A stretch of 64,000 bases of DNA from Klebsormidium nitens (lineage: Eukaryota; Streptophyta; Klebsormidiophyceae; Klebsormidiales; Klebsormidiaceae), in contig DF237008.1 of the NCBI GenBank assembly GCA_000708835.1, forward strand, positions 62,001 through 126,000, read 5' to 3'. Under the pieces are notes generated by a model. That model was not told the DNA's origin, ran no database searches, and saw nothing but the letters and a program-made list of their open reading frames with translations. Both the position numbers and the translations under genes were made by a program. Of this stretch, positions 35,101 to 46,623 are shown piece by piece; position 1 is the first letter of the stretch, and the number at the start of each line of letters is the position of its first letter.

Positions 35101-37809
35101 AGAAGATCACTAAGACACATTGAGGTTGACGTTTCCTCCCAACCACAACAACATCTCAGGAGGCCCTCAGTCTAACAGGTCCGCTTGGGAAGCCGTGGCT
35201 AATCCAATCCTGACAACCGCCGCAACTAATCTTTATTCCGACCCTTTCCAGATAAGCCTCCAGGTCCAAGCAACGAGCCAAAGGCCATCAGAGACCTTAT
35301 GTTGGCAATCAAAAGCAAACCTCAAGAGTGAGTTGGCTGATAAGAATGCCTCTCCACTCAAGCGTTAGTAAGCTTAGAACCAGTGAGCTCCTGCCTTAAA
35401 GACTGTTAAAACCCAACCCTCAGAACACTGCACCCGTACCGCCCGTACCCCCAAGCTAACCCCACCCATCTCAGACTGGTTGGCTTACGGTACCTGAAAC
35501 TTACGTTGCTGAAATCGAGATTTCTCTCAGAAGTCGGCCAAGGGGCGCACCTGATCTTCTGCTCAACAACACGAGTGGTGGGGTTCCCATAGCGCCCGTA
35601 CTCGTAGCTGCTGTGAGTCCCATCCTGTAAAGAGACTTGAATGAATCGTTCAAAGATTGCCCAACAAACGTTGGTCCTGGTGATGTCAGCAGACGCAAAC
35701 CAAATGTCTCAGAGCTCAAACTTGCCGTCAGGTGTTGACAGTTTTGACGGTCTCAAAGGATTGGATCCGATTCAAACTTATACAGTGCAAATAAAATCCT
35801 GATTGGCCCTCTGATTCGCATGAGACGAGCTTTGATGGTGACCACTGAAATGTAGAACCTTCCAACCAAGCATACCTTCCACTTGTCTTTCTTGTGGTCT
35901 CTGCACCGCACCTGATATCCATCAAAGATCAATGCAGCGCAACATTGGAAGAGTTGATTGGGAGACACTGAAGGGCCTAAGATGCAAGCCCTGCAGTACT
36001 GGCATCATGTTTGAACACAGCGCAAATTCCGTAATGAATAACGGCAGTTCTAATTTATCCAGTGACTTTCTTGATTCTTGGATTCAAGCAGATGACTTCC
36101 ATAACCAGGGGCCTTGCTGCTCAAAGAAACAGGCGAAGGGGCTACGAGATAGGACCCCTCACCTGGAAAGCAATCAACTGGGCGGTATCTTTGAACGTGT
36201 AAGTGGCGGTCTGTACAATGGGGGTCGTGAGGGCATCCGTCACAAAAGGTTCGCGGCGCTCCCCTGTAGATGATAAGACAAAAAGAATCAAAATCAAGCG
36301 ACCAAAATCAAGGGACTCGGAAAGTTTCTGACTGACGAGGAGTGTTCATAATGAGAGCCGCCGACTACGATCCCCAGATATATGCTCAAGGATGCAGAAT
36401 GAGGGCAATGATATGTGGTTGGAAGGGGCGCTCATTCGCCCGTGCAGTTGTTGCCGCCAATGCAAGCTGACACAAACGACGCCTCCAAAATGCACAAACC
36501 TTCCCTTTCCCCAAGTTAAGTGCTGTGGATTATTTGGATGTGAATGCCACGCCAACCAAAAACTTCGACTACTGAGCCCAGACACAGTATTCCTGAGTCA
36601 GCTAACGAGTAAGCCAGATGCAGTTCAATCATTCGTCAAAAGCGCCTCCCTCGCCCTGACGAGTCACAACTCTCCTCCCTTTTCAAGAAACAGATTAAAC
36701 ATATACCATTGAGATAAAGAGATCGAACTGCTCACCAGGACCCAACCCTAATATGCCGTGGTCAGAAACAGCCGTGGGCAACAGACCAACAATCTGAACT
36801 TGATCACAGAAGTCCAAGAAATCAACGAAAAGGCGAATATACGGACCTTGCACTCTGGTGCTTCGGTGACCCCAGATCTACGGCCTCTAAGATAGAACTC
36901 GCAAGATTCTCAACCAGGAAACCCTTAAAGCATAGGGGAACAACTCAGAAAACCCAGCCTGCTCTCAGACTCAGCCTGCAAATTGCACGTCATCCTTCCT
37001 CACGCAAGAATGATCTCAACTTGCGGTTTCGAAAGGGACACCCCATCTTCAAGAATGAATAATGCTGTTAGAAGCTACTTGTGAGCTTTTCAAAAGCCCC
37101 ACATTATGACTCATATGAGCATCCAGAAAGATACCAACTTGGCCTTTTTCCGTCAGCTGCCAAGGCCTTTTTATGGACCACGGAGTACCGATCTGTGAGC
37201 TGCCTTTATTGCTGGCCTTCTTGCATGAAATTCGCCAACTTAACAACTTAAGAGTTCCAAAGTGCAAGATGGACTGTCAAATATAAAACTACAATCTTCA
37301 CCAGCCACACAAAAGCTTAAGCAGCCAGGTTGCCGCAGGGGTGAATCCAGGCCGTGATGAACGAAGGATCTCTCACCCCCGTGCACAGCGTTTGTGGCCT
37401 GGCGCTTCTCCGGCAGCCCCTTCCCACAATCCTCAATCACACTGCTTCCATTGGCATCAATCAGAGCTGACGCCAGCAGATCCTCTTCCGCGCCTGCTGC
37501 TCCGTTGCCAGACACAATGGAGTCTGTAGCCACCGTCTGTGCCCTGAACTTTTCTTTGCCATAAGAACCCCGGTTCCAGTTGTGACTCCATGAGAAGCCC
37601 GCAGGAGCTACCCTTTCTATACTCCTTTTCAGAGGGCTCGTGTAGGCCCGCCCCGCAGCCCTTCTGCTGGCCCCCGTAAACTGGCAACGCTCCTGTCGCT
37701 TTAGCAGGACTGCAGAGCAGAAAGCGTGCTTCGCCTCTGATGCACGAGCCGCCCTGATCGAAATGCTTGGAGCGGTAATGGTTTCTGCGAATGCTGCGAC
37801 CGCCGCCAT
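29157..37809 (-). CDS. CGS: Cystathionine gamma-synthase, plastid-targeted
   Basis: This PLP enzyme joins O-phosphohomoserine (in plants) and cysteine to cystathionine, the committed step to methionine in plastids. Exons: 37377-37809, 36163-36263, 35551-35624, 34603-34771, 33682-33945, 32988-33074, 31758-31865, 31007-31102, 30041-30159 and 29157-29280. They give 524 residues with all phases closing. Residues 1 to about 140 form a plastid leader plus linker. Catalytic features are [11 protein letters not shown] (185-195), [25 protein letters not shown] and the PLP lysine in HSATKYLAG (Lys340), with the typical ending IKDNLVRFS to RGLDSI. The MTO1 motif that lets land-plant CGS1 mRNA respond to S-adenosylmethionine is not seen. 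An in-frame 36-nt GT-AG cassette at about 35879-35914 could be an optional exon. Introns are filled with decayed exon-edge copies, which makes the gene span 8.6 kb. Confidence 0.95.
30221..30697 (-). repeat. Four tandem copies of the acceptor edge of a CGS exon, about 131-bp period
   Basis: The start of exon 30041-30159 and its acceptor recur at 30221-30300, 30356-30434, 30481-30568 and 30615-30697. Each keeps GCCACAGGTCGCC or a near match, a GATCTGCGT-like junction (acceptor on the minus strand) and a GGGACGG edge next to the C8 run in the real exon. Acceptors lie about 128, 134, 135 and 128 bp apart. The copy nearest the true exon is still open in frame through the copied exon part, and the farther ones decay. 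Confidence 0.9.
31919..32352 (-). repeat. Two-copy intron repeat in CGS
   Basis: 31919-31990 and 32272-32352 share ACAGCAAGGCCGCT, GCACGTATTCC/GCACGTCTTCA and CATGAGCAAG blocks. A second pair, GAGCATTCTCAACGGGGAGC (from 31880) and its variant near 32024, shows more local duplication next to the acceptor of exon 31758-31865. Confidence 0.65.
33528..33595 (-). repeat. Decayed copy of a CGS exon donor edge
   Basis: This stretch repeats the end of exon 33682-33945 and its donor, about 146 bp away: AACTCACGTCCTGGT, TACTTGGTCGCCGAATGGAG and CACGAGGTCTGCG are shared almost exactly. Translated on the minus strand it still reads [13 protein letters not shown]. Confidence 0.9.
34460..34526 (-). repeat. 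Decayed copy of the donor edge of CGS exon 34603-34771
   Basis: TTGCTCACTCACGCTGATTC occurs here and again at 34591. It is followed in both by CCAT, CGCGGCA and GTCTGGATGAA. Confidence 0.9.
34852..35100 (-). repeat. Two decayed copies of the acceptor edge of CGS exon 34603-34771
   Basis: Copies at 34852-34940 and 35012-35100 share CGCCAGCAGCATG, TCGTTGCGCTGTTCATGCC-like and GAGGACGA blocks with the true edge at 34690-34780. Offsets are about 164 and 159 bp. The copies carry base loss and drift. Confidence 0.9.
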
Positions 37810-38751
37810 AATGAACGCTGAATGCCGCCTGTGGCTCCTTGCCCCTTTCCAATACCTAGTATATGGCGCGCTTTTCTGGGCTCTCCCTTCGTTCGTTTGC
37901 TAGCTAGCTACTAGTACATCTGCTTGACAAGGAAGAGCTTTCTGGTCCCGTAACCGGAGAACTTCCCTAACCCAAAACCAATTTCCTGTACAGCTACTAG
38001 GTACGTGACCGCACGGAACGTAAATCTCCTAACCCTTGTGGTCAACCGGCAGGACAAGCAAACTTTCAACGTTCTCGATCACCAACTTTCTTCCCTCCTG
38101 ATGTCACTTCAAGTTCAAGTTCAACGAGTCCTGATCTTCTTTCTAGTTTTCACATTCCGGGTTCCTCTCCATCTAGGGGTTGCAATTTCTCCTGCAACGT
38201 CAGGCCCTCTTCTTGAAAAGCAAGTGCTCAGTAAACCTTTTGGAGACGCAGCAAACAACCACCACTCCGCTCAATGCGCCCCGGAGCGTGTCCTTTATAT
38301 TGTTAAGTCATTTCGGGTAAGCGCCTCATCTTCACGTTAGCAAGGTGGTGGTGTTGGAGTCTGATAAAACTTCAAGCCTGCAAGCTTCAATTCCCCAACT
38401 GGAGTTGTGTGGTGTTTCATCGTGGCAAACCGAGTAGCTCATCAAACAGAAAGAGCAGAAGGTTAACAGAGGGCATAGAAAGCCACTCCAATGTTTGGGA
38501 CCATGTGTGGTGTTCAAACTCTGTCTGCTAGTAGTAACTCAAGGTTTTCTTAACGCCTGAAGAAATCAACGAACTCTGACTTTGCACCACCTTTTCGGCC
38601 AGAGAGAGTTTTTGTAGCCGTTGAAGCTGCAAAACATAATTGGTCCTCAGCTGCTGTTTACAAGGACACTGCTTTTCTGCAGTTGACCACCTCCACCCTT
38701 GCCGCGCTGAATCAGGCATCGCTGAGCTCACCACTGTGTCATCGTCCCCCG
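37810..38751. other. Intergenic region between divergent CGS and PPR genes
   Basis: 942 bp lie between the two start codons. No convincing TATA box or reading frame was recognised. Confidence 0.45.
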
Positions 38752-41700
38752 ATGAATCCTGCGACCACCGCTCGGGCGCTAGGAAGGGGGCACTCGTGGC
38801 CCAGGACAAACTGCCCCCGGCAGCCCCAGTTGCTTACCCAAACAGCATCACCTCTCAGAGTGAGTTGCATGATCCGAGCTGATCTGATTGGCTTCTAACC
38901 TCGTGGCATAATGTTGATATAATAGATAATAGCTGCACAATTCTGGACTGTGGGAAGGGCCTTTACAATGTGTAAGCTTCAGATGCATCAGAAACCAACT
39001 TCAAAAAGGGAAGTCTGATGATGGTTGAAAGGGGCGAATCATCTGTCAGGCAGGTTTTCCACGCTGAATTGCATCAGAGCCCGTTACATGAGCATTTAAG
39101 CGCATGTTTTGACACTGCCTGAGTCAAAGTCCGTCCCCTGGCACATTCTTCATCCACTTTCCTTCTTTCCAACGCCTGTCCTGAGGCTATGGCATTGCGA
39201 ATGGGCTAGAAGTCCTCTTCTCAGGGACGACGCCAGGTGAGCTGATAAGCTGCTTCTCACGGAGCAATTTGCACTTTGCATTTCTGCCACCTTGCTTATG
39301 TATACTCTCCCCAGATTGCAAGTCAGACTGAGATTTAATAATAACAGCAGTCCTCACTCTGATCCCTTCCACAGGTCCCTTCCCGCAAGCTCCGCACATG
39401 GACTGACTGCGTCTCAGGGCTCTCCCTCCGTCCGTACACCAAAACCTCTAAAACAACCCTCCCCGCCACCCCCCCGAAAAAGATTGTCTGCATGCGCCGG
39501 TCCGCCAAGCGGCGGAAGCGCGAGAACGAGGCCAAGATGAAGATCATCGTCGCAGAGCAGCGTGCGAAACGATCGGCGGAGATCGCGGCTGCCCGGCAGG
39601 CAGAACTAGAGCGGCGCATGGCCCCTCCAAAGCCGAAGCGGCCCCCCGTCCAGCGCAAACTTTCGGATCTCGCACGCGTGGCGGTCGACCATATCTTGGC
39701 CACCGAAGGGGGGGGGCAGCCAGTGGCGCAAGCGTGCAGAATTTTCGAGGACACGGTGGATCTTCTGGGGTGGGAGGGGGTGATAAAAGAGTTGGCCGCG
39801 CAAGGGCGGCTTGATCTCTCTCTGGGGGTGTTCCGGTGGCTGGAGACGCACCCGCTGCTGACCCCCCCGGACCGACTGCGCAGCGTGATGATCACTCTCG
39901 CCGGGCGGGAGGGGAGATTGGATCTAGGGTTCGAGCTCCTCGAAAGCGCGAATGGGACCCCGGGTTTGGAGTGCTTTGTCGCGCTAGCGAAAACGTGCGC
40001 GAGAGTTGGGACGATCGAGCAGGTGTTAGCGCTGTTTAATAAGATGGGGGAGGCAGGTTTCGAGCTGAAAGTGGACTCGTACAACCAGGTGTTGGAGGAA
40101 CTAGTGGTGGCGAGGAAACCGCTGCTACAGTGCCTGCGGCTGTTTGCGCACATGCAGCAGGAGAACGTGGCGCCGAAGCGGGTCACGTACACGATGCTCG
40201 TGACGGCGTGCCATTCTGGGGGGTCCATCAAGGTGAGTAAAAAGGGGGGCCGCAGGGTGTGGAATCGAAAGAGCTCTTGAGTGAAGGGAGCAGTCAATCG
40301 GGGTCGAGGTCTGGGAAAATGTTCAACGAAAGACACCGAGAAGTGATATGAAGGACAAGGCATGCTTCGATTGGTGTGTGAGACACTGCACACTCTTGGG
40401 ACTTGTCGGCCCTGGGTGGGCATGGCCTCCAAACGATCTTTGACTTGAAAGTATTGGATTCGAATTGTCTCCAAAAGTCTGCTCTTTGAAAACGCAAGAG
40501 AACTTGAAGATCTATCATAAGTCAGAAAGTGAAAGTTCATTCGCCAGGCGTTCAACAAGACGATTTCGAACTGCAGGCTGTGTTGTTCCAAGTTCAGAGT
40601 GGCTCAAATTGTAGCACTTTGACGGCCTGAAAGATTTGCCACTTGAATTCCCTCCTTCCAGGAAAAGTCTCGATGCTCTTGATTTTGATCTAACTGTCTT
40701 GGATGCCAATCCTCTCAACTTGACAGGACTCCGTTAGGTCCATGGATGCCCGTTCTAGTCCGCTCCTGCCGACTAGAGCATCAAAAACGAAGCGTGTTCT
40801 TTATGGGACGCTCCCGCACATATTGAAGGCCTGAAAGCCATGTGCCGGGATGGAAGATGGTACCAACACCCCTGATTACAATCTCGTTTTTCCGGGGCCT
40901 GACAAAGAGTCCCACGTTTGCAGGACGCATACGCGATCTTCGAGGGCCTGGAAGCCGCGCGCTGGGACCCCGACATCAAGGCCTTCAACGCGCTGCTCTA
41001 CGTCTGCATCCTCTACCGCGACTTCAAGGAGGCGCGCCGCGTCTTTTGGCGCATGCGCGAGACGAAGCGCATCTCCTTCAACCCGAAAAGTTACGAGCTC
41101 ATCACCCGGCTGTGCACGGACGCGGGGTGGGGGTTTAAGGAGCTGTTAGGGCCGGGTTACTACGACGACGCGATGGGTTTGTACAGAGAGATGCAGACGG
41201 GCGAGCGATGGCCGACACTCGCGCTGTACGAGGAGCTGCTGCGGCTGATGGGCGCGTGCAATAACTACGGGCTCGCCGCACAGTATTACAAGGTGAGGCG
41301 GTTTGGCGACAGCTTGTAGGGCACTGTGAGGGTTTTTTCACTTGCTTTGGGATGTTCAAGGCGCGTGCAAAAATAACGGCCAGGCCGCGCACTACTACAA
41401 GGTGAGGCGGTTCGCAGAAAGTTGTAAGGGCACTGTGAGGGTCTTTTTACTTGCTTTTGAGATGTTAATGGCGCGTGCAACAACTACGGCGTCGTGCGCA
41501 GTACTACAAGGTGAGATACGTTTCAATCTCAGGTCGACGAAGAGCGTGTTAAACATGGAGTGTGCTCGGGAGCGCTATCACTACTGAAAACACAAATCAG
41601 GAGTTGACATGCTTCGCACTCGAATCCACTTCAAACAACCAAAGCGAAGTTTCCCCGTCCCCAACGCAATCGTTGATCAACGTGGCCCTGGGGAATTGTG

Positions 41701-43020
41701 TGCATAGTCTATCTGCTGACACTTTTTGAGAATGCGGTCTGTGGGTGAGAAGCCCTGCGAATAATGGGGGCTCGAGAAGCATTAGCGAAGGCAGCACACG
41801 GTCTGGTATCTCAGCACTTTCACTTGCGTCTTCTTCCTTCTGTTGTCAAGCTCCCTGCTTTTAGCTGGTAGGAATGTGAACCTAAAAGCCAACGTGATGG
41901 TAAACGTGGACTACCAGGACGTCTTTAGAATCTCCGACTAGTTTTGGCGTCCGTCGACTCCACTCGACGCAACCCTCGAAGCATCTCTGCTGAGCTCACG
42001 TGGCCTTCTTGCAGGACTTGCGCGAAGAAGCAAACCCGAGACCCCTCCGTTGTCTCCAACGCCCTCGTAAACGTGGACTGGCGGGGAACCCCCCAGAATT
42101 GCGAACGGTTCGAAGGCACTCGATAATTTCTGAAGCATCTCAGCTGAGCTTATCTGACGTCATCCCTTCTTCACAGGACCTGCGCGAGGGCGCCAAGCTC
42201 GAGGCTTCTCCGGCCGTTTATGACGCGCTTGTAAACGTGGAATACCGGGAGAAATATTCAAACCTCAAAAGAGCGCTGCCGTCTGTAATTGAAGCATTCC
42301 AGCTTGAGCATCTCTGACCTCACCTCCTCCTTGCAGGACCTGCGCGAGGGCGCCAAACTCGAGGCTTCTTCGGCCGTTTATGACGCACTCGTAAACGTGG
42401 ATTACCGGGGGGATCCCCAGAACCCGGTGCGGCTGCTCGAGGCGTTTCGGGGGATACGCTATACTCCCGACCTGGCGTTTTTCGAGGGGATGCTGGGGGG
42501 TTATGCGCGCGTGGGGGCGTGGCAGGACGCGTGGTTGTTGCTCACGGTCATGCCCGCGAACGGGTGCACCCCCACACCGGAAATGTTTGATGAGGTCAGT
42601 GGGCTGTTGACGGCGGCCGGGGGGGATGATTTGGCGGAGCAGGTGCGGGGGGCGTTGGAGAAGATGCGGGCGGAGTGCGAAGTGGGGGGGCAGGAAGAGG
42701 GGGCAGCGGGGCCCGGTACGAGTCAGGATGAATTTGATGGAGCCTTGAGCGATACAAGGGAGGGGGTTGAGCTTGGAACCAGTGCAGCTGGGGGGGCGGA
42801 ACGCGCGGAGGCGGAAAGGGAACGAATCGACCTTCTGGGGGAAGGGCTTGAAAGAACCGAAGCGAATAGGGAGGACAGTATCCCCGAAGAGATTGAGGGC
42901 AGATTTGTCAACGACGGCAAAAACTCTGACGAGCGAACATGGGCATCAAGTCGGGTAGGCACGAACTTCGTCGGAGGAGAAAGCACAAAGGAGCCGGAAC
43001 GAGTTGGGGCTGGAAGCTAG
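38752..43020 (+). CDS. Pentatricopeptide-repeat (PPR) protein, probably organellar
   Basis: PPR proteins bind organellar RNA and guide its processing or stability. Exons 38752-38859, 39375-40232, 40924-41292 and 42337-43020 give 672 residues, and all introns are phase 0. The start (ATG at 38752) was chosen because its frame joins exon 2 without a break and gives a Ser/Thr/Arg-rich leader (MNPATTARALGRGHSWPR). A highly basic stretch (MRRSAKRRKRENEAK) follows. Degenerate P-type repeats then run through exons 2-4, for example VLALFNKMGEAGFELKVDSY, LFAHMQQENVAPKRVTYTML, ARRVFWRMRE and FNALLYVCI. The last 140 or so residues are acidic and low in complexity (Glu/Gly/Ala-rich) with no repeat pattern. 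No SMR, E/DYW or other added domain is visible. The target RNA is unknown. Introns 2-3 and 3-4 carry exon-edge copies. Confidence 0.87.
41347..41525 (+). repeat. Two tandem copies of the PPR exon 3 donor edge, 109-bp period
   Basis: The true donor follows base 41292 and the copies have the same AAG-GT junction after 41401 and 41510, exactly 109 bp apart each time. Shared blocks are GGCGCGTGCAA, TACTACAAGGTGAG and CACTGTGAGGGT. Confidence 0.93.
41890..42336 (+). repeat. Three tandem copies of the PPR exon 4 acceptor edge, about 161-bp period
   Basis: Acceptor AGs lie at 42013-42014, 42175-42176 and, for the real exon, 42335-42336. The middle copy matches the first 70 or so exon bases almost perfectly (GACCTGCGCGAGGGCGCCAA and on) and is open until a stop near 42317. 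The leftmost copy has indels. A remnant with GTAAACGTGGACTACC lies at 41903-41925, where a fourth unit would be expected. Confidence 0.93.
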
Positions 43021-45338
43021 CAACAGAGCTGCCAGGTAACTTGACAGTGACTCCTGTATCAAGTAGGCAGAAACTTGAAAGTGACCTTCGCAAATGCACT
43101 CTGCTTGTTCCGGATGACGCACTTTCATCGAGCCTTGGCTCAGGGTGCATAATTGAAAGCCAGTGACCATCAAGTCCGGTTGGCATGAAAAGTTGCCAGC
43201 ACTCTGCTCGATCCGCGGTGGCAATGTGATGCTGGGCTTACTAAATAAGAGCACCGCATGCAATCGGTCATGCGCCCTTAAAGTTAAGGTGCGGACTGCT
43301 ACATTATAAACCATGCATGCTGCGTTTTTCTTAAACTTTGTTTGTCCCCTTTGTTCAATATGAATGGTAAATCACCAACACCGGTGGCACCGTATGGATC
43401 GTATCACCTTCAGCTCGTTGTATATGAGCGTGTAAGTGTTCTTCAGTGTGCCGGTGATTAAGCGTAACGACAGTGTAAAGACTTATACAAGTCACGTTCT
43501 GTAGCTTCTTAGTGCAAAGCTTTTTGATCACGTGTAGCTCCGAATGCAGCTATACGTACTCAGTGCATCAGTGCACGTACGACGGTCTCATGCAAGTTCT
43601 CCCGAGTTCCTGAGCCGCTTAGGAAGTTCCGAATTACACTTTTTACCAACTACCACATATGCATTGCAAGTTACAGCAGGAAGGACGCTAGCTGGCAAGC
43701 TGCCTCAGTGAGCTTTCCTATAGAAAGATTGCGATCATTTGTTTATTTCCGACCTGGCAATTAATTCAGTGTGGGCCCTGGGCGCGTCGGCTATAGTAGC
43801 TGCACATATATTGCCAAGTTGATGCTTCTGATTCAGCAGGACGTCCGCCTGCCAAAAGTTGCAATTCCGCAGACGCTGTCAGATGCATGATATCTGTGCA
43901 TGTGCATGGTATATTCTAAGCTTGCAATGCTCCATGCAAGCTGCAACGCGGTCGATCCTAGTGCCTTCATTACAAGCGGTATACACTACATGCTGTATGC
44001 ATCATGCAGTAGAATATAGGGGGGTATAAAATCTCCACACTCATTGCCGTCTCCAATTCCGTGTGCAACTCTAGCTAGGGCCAGGCATAGCAGCATCATG
44101 ACGCGGCGCGTGGTCCCATATATCACGTGGAACAGAGTACTCGAGTTCTTGGCGGCGGCGCGACATGTCGACCGTCTGTACATCCATCTTAGCATGAGGG
44201 TTCAGTTTCATGTTTATCCCATGACCGTCTCAACCTTCAAGTAATTCTGAAGTCGAGCGAAGTATACTTCATACATATTTGTGAGGATCAAATTCGTGAT
44301 CGGATCGCGCGACCGGAACTTAGTTTGCAGATGCTGAGTTCAAGACCCGCGCCTCTGGATCGATGCGTGTGCATCTTATCCATGGGCTATTTGATCGACT
44401 GAACGCACAGATCGAACGGAAGGGCTGAGCGTAATGACATTGTCAAGCCTGCCGGCGGCCGCGCCTGCGATGACATATAAGCTTGGTGGGCGGCCGCCCT
44501 GGAAAGTTCTTGCTGCTTCCTGTCTAGCACATGCTATAGGCCGGCAACTCAAGTTAGAACTCCATGCAGCGTATGTGCAAATATGTTCCGACCCTAACAT
44601 TTGTATTGATCCCATAGATCAACGCGAACAAAACCGTCAGAATTTCATTGTACCGCGTCAGATAAAACGCAGATTCTAATGAAGGTGGTTCAATTCCAGT
44701 AAGAGTCTGATATCCTTCTCCACGACTTGCTGAGCTAAGGATATCCAACTTTCTGCACAGCCGCGTTCGCAGTCTTTCAAGATAATTGTGTTGTTCCTGT
44801 CAGAAGTCTTCCAGGTTATATCCGTTAATGAAGGGGGCCCCCTAAGAATCTTCTACCACGACGAGTCCCGCTTCTCATCTTTAGTTTAAGCGCTTCGATT
44901 GGGCCTCAATTGCTCTTCCGCTGCTTGTACCGCAAGCGTAATCGCGAAACTTGATTTGCAACGAATCATTCCCGCCATTGCTTGGGAGTACTGACATCCT
45001 GGCACCCTATTCAACACCTGCCCCAGTGACTGCGAGCGCCGACAGCACTGCCTGTGAGGATGCAATCTCATCCCATCATCATAACCTCTTTGAAGCTGGA
45101 TGTGCACGCCGGTGCCTTTACTTTGGTGGGAAGCCAATGGTGGCCAGCCAGTGTTGACTTGCAAAGACTCCACTTTTAAACTAGTCGCTGAATCCTAAAT
45201 AAAGGTTTTTGCTTCTCAACCCAAACTCGCTGGCTTGTGAGCTCAAAAGCAAACTCGTTGGCTCCCCTCTCCTCCGAGTCGTTGTTCCCCTCCTACACAG
45301 CGCGCCCGCAGCTTCCGATTTCGTGCCACACTGACCTC
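43021..45338. other. Intergenic, no gene recognised
   Basis: 2.3 kb lie between the PPR stop and the NADAR remnant. Short open frames only. Two GGCGGCCGC sites lie near 44455 and 44491. I see no RNA gene. Confidence 0.5.
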
Positions 45339-45825
45339 TCAGCTCTTTTCCTGCCCCCCCTCAGGTAAGGCCCTCAGCTCACTCCTCAGCCGCACCAGCA
45401 ACTGCCCTAGCACATTCCGACCGCTGCCGTTCCCTCCATCTGCCCAATACGAATCGTTCGTCGTGTGTTCCACTAGGTTTCTCTCGCCCGTGCTCAGCAA
45501 CACCTCCTTCAACTCCTCGTGCTGCATAGACTTTGCTCGCAGCGCCGTCAGCATGACATCATCTTTTATCCTTTCCCAGTCCTCCCGCAGGGGGTTGCTC
45601 CGCTTGCGCCCCTCCTTGGCGGCGACTCCTAAGGAAAGTTAGGGTTCGGATCTTTTACTGGAGGGCTTCGTTGTGAAACTTCTGCGCTTGGAAGTAGTGC
45701 TCGGTGGTGGGCCATGGTTTTTCGTCCAGATCGATGGGGGCAGGGAAGAAGTTGCTGAACTCACCAAACTCGTCGTTCAGGCCATAGAAAAGCAGGTCTG
45801 ATGGGGTATTGTCAGCGGCCGCCAT
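45339..45825 (-). pseudogene. NADAR/YbiA-like (DUF1768) gene, interrupted
   Basis: NADAR proteins are N-glycosidases: YbiA-type members remove damaged riboflavin intermediates and others act on ADP-ribose conjugates. From the ATG at 45825 the frame gives FSNFFPAPIDLD and TTEHYFQAQKFHN, the family's N-terminal signature, then meets a TAA after 55 codons (near 45659). A second frame continues with RSNPLREDWERIKDDVM and ends in NDSYWADGGNGSGRNVLGQL, the family's C-terminal signature, stopping at 45339. About 14 family residues are missing between the halves. The junction holds a 30-nt GT-AG stretch with a CTAAC branch-like motif, but splicing it does not restore the frame. It is either a pseudogene or a local assembly collapse of an intron plus a small exon. 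Confidence 0.75.
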
Positions 45826-46623
45826 TGCCTTGCCATGAATAAGACAGTGGCTCGCACAGCTTTATTGTCAAAGTCTGCAGGCTTCTCCCTTGAAACCGAG
45901 GACGTTTTCAACTAAAGTGCTTCAAGAAAAGGCAGCCAACAGTAATGCAGAGGTTCCTGGCTTCAATGCTATCAAAAGTGCGCGTCTGTCTACAATCCGC
46001 CGAGCTGTTGTCAAAAATTGTCTGCTCCCTTTCAGGCTTTCGTTGCACTTCCTGAGCTTGGCATGCGGTTTGGACGTGGTCTCCTGGTCACTTCTGCCAC
46101 TGGGAATGAGCAGGTCTGCATGCAGATGCAGATCGATGCCAATCCCTGCTTGAACTTGAGCACGTTGGTCCTTGGCACTTGCAGTGTGGGAGAGTTGCGT
46201 TACCCGGACGTGCTTTAGCATGAAGGGAGTGCTCTGAAACTGGGAGGGACGTTTATCGACGGTTTTGGATGCTTTCAGAACATCGGACGGTTGGAGATTG
46301 AGTAAGTGCTGCGCAGCCTGCAGGCATATGTTAATTTCCAGAGCTTGCCAGGCTGAGGCCGGGGGTTTGAAAAACGGTGTGGCATCGGACGGTTGGAAGG
46401 CCTCGTTTGAGGCAATCGAAGGTCAAGAAGCAAGAGAAGCCCTGGCCCAACGATAACTTCCTGACGTTCGTAAGTATTTCAAGCTCGGAGTCAATCGCTG
46501 CAGAATTCCTTCAAATGCTGCGCATTCCTTTCGACCCTGCGGCCTTCTCCTCCGCCTAGAGACGCCTGCAAGCCTTCTTCCTCCTGCTTGTCTCATCCTT
46601 CCATCCTCTTCGCTACTGTCAAG
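45826..46623. other. Upstream region shared by the NADAR remnant and the 3xHMG-box gene
   Basis: It contains a short direct repeat, CATCGGACGGTTGGA at 46282 and 46384. No coding region was recognised. Confidence 0.45.

Noticed and set aside
41339-41520. Extra PPR exons with ARAxNNxG-like peptides
   Set aside because: These are donor-edge copies without acceptors, so not independent exons.
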